A stretch of 28,730 nucleotides of DNA from Synergistaceae bacterium (lineage in GTDB: Bacteria > Synergistota > Synergistia > Synergistales > Aminobacteriaceae). Within the stretch, counting starts at the first letter, position 1; every line of letters starts with the position of its first letter. The translations under genes and the position numbers were made by a program. The stretch is from contig JALHFZ010000016.1 of assembly GCA_022837505.1 (NCBI GenBank), positions 1 to 28,730 on the forward strand. The letters run 5' to 3'. The notes below the pieces were generated by a model, which did no database searches, had not been told where the DNA came from, and saw nothing but the letters and a program-made list of their open reading frames with translations. Positions 23,562 through 28,730 of the stretch are shown here, in pieces.

Positions 23562-24101
23562 CTAATTTCTCCGCCGAAGCAGGACGAACCCCAGGGGAAG
23601 GAGAAGCCCCAGGGCCCCCGCAGCGCTTGTCGACAGGCATCCGCCGCCTCCGGAAGTGTTCCCGGTGGTGAAGTTCCAGGTCTCGGACCATTCGGACCAT
23701 TCAGACGATTCAGGACCGCTGCCGTATAGGACTTTCACCCTCCAGTAGTATGTTGTGCCCGCCTTCAGCTTGCCGGCAGGTACCGTCCACGTCGCCGTAT
23801 CGCCTGGCAGTTCCTTTTCGACAGCAAGGGGAGACGAGAAGGCTCTGTCTGTACCCACCTGCCACTGGGTTGCTTCGGGTTCGGCTGGAGATGCGGCGAA
23901 TTCGATCTCCAGTTCTGGCGTCAGAGAGAGATCCTTCGATTCGTCTGCAGGGGAGATTAGCTCCGGAGCCGGGGCGCCCGGGCCCGGATCTCCGAAAGTC
24001 ATGCCGCTGCCCTTGACAAAGCCGGGGGACATCAGAAAGACCATCAAAAGTAGAGTTGCCGCGCTGAATTTCAGAAGATATCGAAAAGACGAAGGTCTCA
24101 C
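23562..24101 (-). CDS. Secreted protein with one fibronectin-III-like domain and a Synerg-CTERM sorting tail
   Basis: GTG 24101 follows AAGGAGG and starts a 179-residue protein; the upstream ATG at 24209 would put an atypical tail before the signal peptide and overlap the promoter. Residues 8-32 are a signal peptide (LLKFSAATLLLMVFLMSPGF). Residues about 46-147 look like a fibronectin type III or similar beta-sandwich (APELISPADESKDLSLTPEL; TYYWRVKV). The end has GGGGC (151-155), a membrane segment (158-174, AGALGLLLPLGFVLL) and RRRN. This Gly-Cys + hydrophobic + basic pattern matches the Synerg-CTERM sorting signal of Synergistota. The protein is probably processed and attached at the cell surface via the Cys region; mechanism unproven. 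Function of the exposed domain is unknown. Confidence 0.82.
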   Translation of the reverse strand: MRPSSFRYLLKFSAATLLLMVFLMSPGFVKGSGMTFGDPGPGAPAPELISPADESKDLSLTPELEIEFAASPAEPEATQWQVGTDRAFSSPLAVEKELPGDTATWTVPAGKLKAGTTYYWRVKVLYGSGPESSEWSEWSETWNFTTGNTSGGGGCLSTSAAGALGLLLPLGFVLLRRRN

Positions 24102-24200
24102 AGGTATTTCCTCCTTATGATGCGGGTATGTATGGCAGATAGAAAGCCTTTGAATACTGAAAAAAATATCGAGAATATACAGAGGGTTATGACGAAAAGC

Positions 24201-24229
24201 AATGTACATCAGGCAATGGAGAGTGTCAA
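24201..24229 (-). promoter_or_regulatory. Promoter of the Synerg-CTERM protein gene
   Basis: On the minus strand a perfect TTGACA (24229-24224) is followed after exactly 17 bp by TACATT (24206-24201), 4 of 6 for the -10 box. Start of transcription would be near 24194, leaving a leader of about 90 nt before the GTG. It is the best -35 box in the window. Confidence 0.7.
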
Positions 24230-24313
24230 GAGCTTTTTCAAGTCGTAATCCTCAGATTCAGGGGCGAGATAAGATAATAGAAAAAAGGAAGATCCTGTTT
24301 CCGGCGTGCAAAA

Positions 24314-24340
24314 ATGCGAAGGGAAATTTTCCCTTCGCAT
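24314..24340 (-). terminator. Rho-independent terminator of tnaA
   Basis: ATGCGAAGGGAAA and TTTCCCTTCGCAT flank a single central T (27-nt near-perfect inverted repeat). On the minus strand the hairpin is followed by TTTT, about 30 bp after the tnaA stop. Confidence 0.85.
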
Positions 24341-24371
24341 GGCGATATGCTCTATTTCGAAAACGGAAATG

Positions 24372-25766
24372 CTACAGCTTGACGGGTTCGAGGTGGGCGA
24401 GGAAGTGCTTCAGCCCCTTGACGGGGGGTTCGTAGGTGACCTTGAGGCCGTAGTTGATTGACTCCCTCCGCTTGTAGACGTCGAGAATGGTCTCGGCCAC
24501 GTACTCCATGTGGCTGTTGGTGTAGGTGCGCCGGTTGATGGCGAGGCGGTAGAGTTCCAGCTTCGGGAAGGTGCGCTCTCCCGTCTTTTCGTCCACGTTC
24601 TCGAAGGCAAGGGCGCCGAGGCCGATCCCCCGGATGGCCCCTTCCCGGTAGATCTCCACGGAGAGGACGTCGGCGGGGTAGCTCCCCTGGGGGATGTGGG
24701 GGAGGAAGGCTCCGGCGTCGATGAAGACAGCGTGCCCTCCGATGGGGTGGATGCAGGGGACTCCGCCCTCGGAAAGCAGCTCGCCGAGGTACCGCACCTG
24801 GGCGATCCGGTGGGTGAGGTGCTCTTCGTTCACCATCTCGCGCAGGCCCACCGCCAGGGCTTCGAGGTCCCGTCCGGCGAGGCCGCCGTATGTGGCGAAC
24901 CCCTCGAAGAGGATGACCCTCGGGGTGAGTTTATAGTACATCTCCTCCGTGCGGCAGGCGATGAGGCCGCCGATGTTCACTAGGGGGTCTTTTTTGCACG
25001 ATACGGTGATGGCGTCGGCGGTGTTCATGGTCTCTTTAAGGATCTCCCCCACGGAAAGGTCTGCGAATTCCTTCTCCCGGTGCTTGATGAACCAGGCGTT
25101 CTCCGCCATCCGGGCGGCGTCGAGGAGGAGGGGGATGGCGTGCTTCTTCGCCGCGGCCGAGACGTCCCGGAGGTTCTGAAGGCTCACGGGCTGACCCCCG
25201 CCGGAGTTGTTGGTGATAGTGACCATGATGAAGGGGATGCGGTCTTTGCCGTACCTGGCGATTGTCTTCTCGAGTTTTTTCAGGTCCACGTTCCCCTTGA
25301 AGGGGTGAAGGTTCTCCCGGTCGAAGGCCTCGTCGATGACGCAGTCCACGGAGGATGCGCCGACGTTGAAGACGTGCCCCCGGGTGGTGTCGAAGGGCAT
25401 GTTGAAGGGGATGACGTCCCCTTCCTTCACGAGGGAGCCGAAGACCACGTTCTCCGCCGCCCGCCCCTGGTGGACGGGGATGGTGTAGTCGAAGCCGAGG
25501 ACGTCCTTCACTGACTTCTTGAGGGAGTAGAAGCTGTCAGCCCCGGCGTAGGCCTCGTCGCCCATCATGATGGCGGCCCACTGCTGCTTGCTCATGGCGC
25601 CTGTGCCGGAATCGGTCAGGAGGTCTATATAGACGTCCGCCGCCCGCAGGCCGAACATGTTGAAGTGTCCCGCCTTCAGGGCCTTTTCACGGTCCTCCGC
25701 GCCGGGGACGTGCACGGGCTCCACCATTTTGATGCGGAAGGGTTCGGGGGGTACTTTGCCTGCCAT
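24372..25766 (-). CDS. tnaA: Tryptophanase (tryptophan indole-lyase)
   Basis: The 464-residue PLP enzyme converts L-tryptophan to indole, pyruvate and ammonia. It starts at ATG 25766 (AAAGGAGGAGCG upstream); an ATG at 25823 would add 19 residues of leader. Landmarks are YIDLLTDSGTGAMS, GDEAYAG, HQGRAAEN, TNNSGGGQPVS, SCKKDPLVNIGG (Lys259 would bind PLP) and FATYGGLAGRDLEALAVGL. Three positions that separate tryptophanase from tyrosine phenol-lyase favour tryptophanase: Asp126 in PFDTTRGH (Thr124 in TPL), a hydrophobic residue where TPL has Arg381, and His454 in LKHF (Phe in TPL). The stretch around the PLP Lys is closer to TPL, so substrate range might be wide. No tnaC-like leader or tnaB permease is beside it. 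Confidence 0.9.
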   Translation of the reverse strand: MAGKVPPEPFRIKMVEPVHVPGAEDREKALKAGHFNMFGLRAADVYIDLLTDSGTGAMSKQQWAAIMMGDEAYAGADSFYSLKKSVKDVLGFDYTIPVHQGRAAENVVFGSLVKEGDVIPFNMPFDTTRGHVFNVGASSVDCVIDEAFDRENLHPFKGNVDLKKLEKTIARYGKDRIPFIMVTITNNSGGGQPVSLQNLRDVSAAAKKHAIPLLLDAARMAENAWFIKHREKEFADLSVGEILKETMNTADAITVSCKKDPLVNIGGLIACRTEEMYYKLTPRVILFEGFATYGGLAGRDLEALAVGLREMVNEEHLTHRIAQVRYLGELLSEGGVPCIHPIGGHAVFIDAGAFLPHIPQGSYPADVLSVEIYREGAIRGIGLGALAFENVDEKTGERTFPKLELYRLAINRRTYTNSHMEYVAETILDVYKRRESINYGLKVTYEPPVKGLKHFLAHLEPVKL

Positions 25767-25904
25767 AATCTTCGCTCCTCCTTTATTCAGGGAAAACTTG
25801 CTTCTTTTATTATTGTATCGCATATTCTGTTCCCGGTGAGCAGGGAGTCCTGCCCCAGGAGGCGAAAGAGTGCGGAATCTACCCTGCCGGAGAACTTCTT
25901 CCTG

Positions 25905-25913
25905 TGATAGAAT
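25905..25913 (+). promoter_or_regulatory. Candidate extended -10 promoter for the EEP-cls operon
   Basis: TGATAGAAT combines the TGn extension with TAGAAT (5/6 of -10 consensus), 32 bp ahead of ATG 25946. The -35 position is poor, as is acceptable for extended -10 promoters. Confidence 0.4.
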
Positions 25914-25945
25914 GAAAAATCATTTTTAAAACTTTGGAGGTTGCC

Positions 25946-26707
25946 ATGATATTCGTACTTTACAATATACGGTACGGAACGGGGTCGGGGTGGGACTATC
26001 ATCTTCCGGTCCCCTTTTCAGGATGCCTCCGGCACACGGAGGACCGTTTCAGCCGTATTTCAGATTATGTCACGAATTTGAACCCCGATCTCGTGGGGCT
26101 TGTGGAGGCTGATTCAGGCTCGTACCGGAACAAGGGCGTCTGTCAGGCGGAGCTTATGGCGTCCCGTCTGGGGGGCGAGTCCGTCTTCGCCTGCAAATAC
26201 GACTCCGGCTCCTTTGTGTCGAGGTCGCCCCTGCTGAAGTCCCAGGGGAATGCCGTGGTATCGAAGCTTCCCATCCTCTCCGCCCAGGAATACCATATGA
26301 GCAGGGGGATGAAGCGCACCCTTCTGGAGGTGGAATTCGATACCTTTTCCCTCTTCCTCGCCCACCTTTCCCTCGGGTACGCCACCCGGCAGATTCAGAT
26401 TGCCGAGATCACCGAGCGTGTTCTGAAGTCGAAAAAGCCCGTTCTGCTGGCGGGGGACGGAAATACCTACCGGGGAGAGAGCGAGCTTAAGGCCCTGCTG
26501 GATGCCACGGGACTGAAAAACGCAAACGAGGCGAATACCCCCACATATCCCAGCAGAATTCCCTCTCTGGCCCTCGATTTCATTCTCCACAGCCCGAAAA
26601 TCGCCGTGAAGAACTTTACCGTGCCGAAGATCAGCCTCTCAGACCATCTTCCCCTGGTGGTCGACTTCTCCGTGGGGAAGACACGAAAGGGTAAGACTGC
26701 CCGTTGA
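25946..26707 (+). CDS. Endonuclease/exonuclease/phosphatase (EEP) family protein
   Basis: This 253-residue protein starts at ATG 25946 behind TTGGAGG (the upstream in-frame TTG lies within that ribosome site). EEP-fold landmarks: FVLYNIRYG (Asn7), the metal-ligand Glu54 in GLVEADSGS, AHLSLG (His), LLAGDGNTY (Asp and Asn), ALDFIL and SDHLPLV (Asp-His pair). The GDGN form replaces the common GDFN. No signal peptide or membrane segment is visible, so it should be cytoplasmic. Members cleave phosphodiesters of DNA, RNA, inositol phosphates or lipids; the exact substrate is unknown. Its stop overlaps the start of the cardiolipin synthase gene (TTGA), so a role in phospholipid or phosphodiester turnover is possible but inferred. 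Confidence 0.85.
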   Translation: MIFVLYNIRYGTGSGWDYHLPVPFSGCLRHTEDRFSRISDYVTNLNPDLVGLVEADSGSYRNKGVCQAELMASRLGGESVFACKYDSGSFVSRSPLLKSQGNAVVSKLPILSAQEYHMSRGMKRTLLEVEFDTFSLFLAHLSLGYATRQIQIAEITERVLKSKKPVLLAGDGNTYRGESELKALLDATGLKNANEANTPTYPSRIPSLALDFILHSPKIAVKNFTVPKISLSDHLPLVVDFSVGKTRKGKTAR

Positions 26708-28149
26708 CTCTCGGCTTCCTTTTTTACACCTTCTACGATGTCTCATCCATTGCCATCCGTCTCTTCATGCTCTGCTACGTTCCCCAGAGGCACAACCCCA
26801 CAACAGCCATGTCATGGCTGCTCGCCATCTACCTGTGGCCGTGGATGGGGCTGCTGCTCTATGGGGTCTTCGGGTCCACTGCCCTGCCCCGGGAGAGGAT
26901 CGTCCGCCACGAAGCCCTGCTGAAGCGCCTGAGGCCCGAGAGAAAGACCTTCCGCCGCACGGCCTCGGAGAACCCCTTCTGTCTGCCCGAGGAGCTCGCC
27001 CGCTTCGGCGACCTTGCGGAGAAGCTCGGAGACATGCCTATCACGTCTGGCAACGATCTGGCCCTCATCGACGATGCCTCCCTCTTCGTCAAGATCCTCT
27101 GCGGAGAGATCGCGAAGGCAAAAAAGTCCGTCCATCTTCTTTTTTATATCTTCGCCCTCGACTCTCTGACGGAACCCCTCTTCGAGGAGCTGGAAAAAGC
27201 GGCCCGCCGGGGGGTGGAGTGCCTACTCCTCGTGGACGCCCTGGGGTCAAAGGTTTTTCTGAAGAAGGATACGGAGCGGCTGACCGCCGCGGGGGTGCGG
27301 ATCGTCCGGGCCCTTCCTCCCGGTCTGCTGCGGAGGACGGCCACGACAGCCCGGTACGATCTGCGGAATCACCGGAAGATCGCCGTGATCGACGGAACCG
27401 TCGGGTTTACCGGGTCTCACAACGTGATCGAACCCTCCTACGGCGGAAAGGCCGGAGGACGGAACTGGCACGACCTCACCCTCCGGCTGACGGGGCCGGT
27501 GGTGGCGGAGCTGCAGGTGGTCTTTCTCGAGGACTGGTATGTGGAGACGGGAGAGCTGCTCCCCCGCCAGGAGAGCTTCTCGAAGCCCGACTGTTCCGGC
27601 CTGGGGGTGGTGCAGGTGCTTCCGAGCGGTCCCTCCTATCCCCTGCAGAACTTTCAGCGCCTCGTGGTGGCGGCCCTCCACGCCAGCCGGGAGCAGATCA
27701 CCATCACCACGCCCTACCTCATCCCCGACGAGGAGCTTCTTCACTCCCTTGAGACGGCCGTCCTCGGAGGTGTCAAAATCCGCCTCGTCGTCCCCGAGAA
27801 GGGGGACCAGTTCCTTGTGGGCAGCGCGGCGAAGGCCTATTTCAGCGCCTTTCTGGCCATGGGGGTGGAGATCTGGCTCTATCAGGAGGGGATCCTCCAC
27901 GCCAAGACTATGACCGTGGACGGCAATCTCGCCTTTCTGGGGACGAGCAACTTCGACATCCGCTCTTTCGCCCTGAACTTCGAGCTGAACCTCATCCTCT
28001 ACGGCGAGGAGGAATCAGCCTCAATCCTGGCCGCCCAGGAGAAATACATCGCTTACTCCCGGAGGCTCGCAAAGGAGGAATGGAGCAGCCTGAGCTCCCC
28101 CGTCCGGGTGCTCCACGGCATCACGAAGCTCTTCAGCCCCCTGCTCTAG
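26704..28149 (+). CDS. cls: Cardiolipin synthase (phospholipase D superfamily)
   Basis: The 481-residue protein starts at TTG 26704, which overlaps the preceding stop codon as TTGA; no ATG fits without losing the first membrane segment. Two N-terminal membrane segments (LGFLFYTFYDVSSIAIRLFM and AMSWLLAIYLWPWMGLLLYG) precede two PLD domains with HKD motifs: NHRKIAVIDG (His223) and LHAKTMTVDG (His399). FLGTSNFDIRSFALNFELNL after the second is typical of bacterial Cls. It joins two phosphatidylglycerol molecules to cardiolipin at the inner membrane. The family usually has about 480-510 residues, so it looks complete. It is the second gene of a two-gene operon with the EEP-family phosphohydrolase. 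Confidence 0.94.
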   Translation: MTLGFLFYTFYDVSSIAIRLFMLCYVPQRHNPTTAMSWLLAIYLWPWMGLLLYGVFGSTALPRERIVRHEALLKRLRPERKTFRRTASENPFCLPEELARFGDLAEKLGDMPITSGNDLALIDDASLFVKILCGEIAKAKKSVHLLFYIFALDSLTEPLFEELEKAARRGVECLLLVDALGSKVFLKKDTERLTAAGVRIVRALPPGLLRRTATTARYDLRNHRKIAVIDGTVGFTGSHNVIEPSYGGKAGGRNWHDLTLRLTGPVVAELQVVFLEDWYVETGELLPRQESFSKPDCSGLGVVQVLPSGPSYPLQNFQRLVVAALHASREQITITTPYLIPDEELLHSLETAVLGGVKIRLVVPEKGDQFLVGSAAKAYFSAFLAMGVEIWLYQEGILHAKTMTVDGNLAFLGTSNFDIRSFALNFELNLILYGEEESASILAAQEKYIAYSRRLAKEEWSSLSSPVRVLHGITKLFSPLL

Positions 28150-28169
28150 GTCTTCTATCACTCTCTTCG

Positions 28170-28175
28170 TATAAT
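28170..28175 (+). promoter_or_regulatory. Candidate -10 box of the IlvD/Edd gene
   Basis: A perfect TATAAT lies 36 bp before the ATG in the short gap after cls. The -35 position (28147-28152) fits poorly and overlaps the cls stop. A weak or activator-dependent promoter is possible; no terminator is visible after cls. Confidence 0.35.
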
Positions 28176-28211
28176 TTGAAAAGGCTCTGAATAAATCCCG
28201 AGGAGGCAGTC

Positions 28212-28730
28212 ATGGAAAAAAAATGGAGAAGCAGCGAGGTTTTTGAAGGCAGAGAAAACGCCGGAGCCCGGGCGTTGTGGAAGTCCATGGGGTACGGAGA
28301 CGAAGATTTCCGGGGACGGCCGATCATCGGCATCGCCAATTCGTGGAACACTCTCGTGCCTGGGCATTTCAACCTGAACATGGTGAGCGAGCAGGTGAAG
28401 AAGGGGATTCACCGCGCCGGGGGCGTGGCGGCGGAGTTCGGGGTCATCGCCTCCTGCGACGGAATCTGCGAGGGGTACCGGGGGATGCGCTATATCCTTC
28501 CCCAGCGGGAGGTTATCGCCGACTCCATCGAGCTCGTGGCGGAGGCCCATCATCTCGATGGCCTCGTCCTCCTCGCCTCCTGCGACAAGATCGTTCCGGG
28601 GATGCTCATGGCGGCCGCCCGGCTCGATCTCCCCGCCATCATGATCACCGGCGGCCCCATGCTCGGCGGCGTTGAGTTCGACGGGCGGAAGGCCGACGAG
28701 ACCTCCCTTCACGAGGCCCTGGGGATGCTC
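28212..28730 (+). CDS. IlvD/Edd-family dehydratase (dihydroxy-acid dehydratase-like), 3' end outside window
   Basis: ATG 28212 follows GAGGAGG, and 173 codons are visible before the right edge. The N-terminal part shows GRPIIGIANSWNTLVPGHFN, ASCDGICEGYRGMRY, LPQREVIADSIELVAEAH and ASCDKIVPGMLMAAARLDLP, all IlvD/Edd family blocks. Cys82 and Cys124 are the positions of FeS ligands in the family, and Lys126 in CDK is the residue that binds metal. The loop VPGH replaces the PCN loop of many [2Fe-2S] members, as in E. coli IlvD, suggesting an oxygen-sensitive cluster type. Branched-chain amino-acid synthesis (ilvD) is the default guess, but sugar-acid dehydratases and uncharacterised members share these blocks, so no gene symbol is assigned. 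Confidence 0.85.
   Translation, partial: MEKKWRSSEVFEGRENAGARALWKSMGYGDEDFRGRPIIGIANSWNTLVPGHFNLNMVSEQVKKGIHRAGGVAAEFGVIASCDGICEGYRGMRYILPQREVIADSIELVAEAHHLDGLVLLASCDKIVPGMLMAAARLDLPAIMITGGPMLGGVEFDGRKADETSLHEALGML

Noticed and set aside
24372..25766. Tyrosine phenol-lyase assignment
   Set aside because: Residues at the three discriminating positions (Asp126, non-Arg at the Arg381 site, His454) fit tryptophanase.
1..28730. Mobile elements, prophage, CRISPR array, tRNA or rRNA genes
   Set aside because: No transposase or integrase frame, no regularly spaced repeats and no cloverleaf or rRNA-like segment was recognised by reading both strands; a tRNAscan/Infernal run would be the decisive check.

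Overview
The window looks like a chromosomal segment of a GC-rich, diderm, anaerobic amino-acid fermenter, most likely of the phylum Synergistota. Four things point there. A small surface protein ends in a GGGGC + hydrophobic + Arg-rich tail that matches the Synerg-CTERM sorting signal. A glycine/sarcosine/betaine-reductase protein B module is encoded with an in-frame UGA (Sec). A second UGA-containing gene encodes a Sec-peroxiredoxin. Genes for a 2-oxoacid:ferredoxin oxidoreductase, tryptophanase and a TolC-dependent efflux system fit an amino-acid-degrading organism with an outer membrane. I see no phage, IS element, CRISPR array, rRNA or tRNA; this is a compact housekeeping/metabolic region with many 4-bp ATGA-type gene overlaps.

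Layout. 1-923 (-): 5' part of a CdaR-type (sugar-diacid-regulator-like) regulator, divergent from the grd cluster. 1082-4092 (+): grdE-like proprotein, grdB-like selenoprotein (Sec349) and grdX. 7901-4098 (-): an apparent operon yciH / eamA-type transporter / korA-korB-korG. 8014-9216 (+): MFS transporter. 13635-9221 (-): tolC-macA-macB(ATPase)-macB(permease), a complete tripartite efflux system with a split MacB. 15123-13837 (-): kynureninase with a clear terminator. 15363-17174 (+): recQ, overlapping tail to tail with a second MFS gene (18452-17160, -). 18571-22522 (+): orphan molybdopterin oxidoreductase, membrane-anchored alpha/beta hydrolase and an AspT/YidE-like transporter lacking the usual RCK domains. 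22718-23443 (+): Sec-peroxiredoxin with its own promoter, followed by a strong bidirectional terminator. 24101-23562 (-): Synerg-CTERM protein. 25766-24372 (-): tryptophanase. 25946-28149 (+): EEP-family phosphohydrolase and cardiolipin synthase. 28212 to the right edge (+): IlvD/Edd dehydratase, truncated by the window.

How the genes fit together (inference): grdE/grdB/grdX would supply a substrate-specific protein B to the shared reductase proteins A and C, whose genes are not in the window. KorABG, tryptophanase and kynureninase serve amino-acid and 2-oxoacid breakdown with ferredoxin or pyruvate as products. The Sec-peroxiredoxin and the grdB gene draw on the same selenocysteine machinery, and each has a compact hairpin 17-18 nt after its UGA. 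The two selenoprotein genes would look broken to an annotator that reads UGA only as stop. No intergenic stretch exceeds 300 bases; the longest (about 24102-24371) holds a promoter and a terminator.
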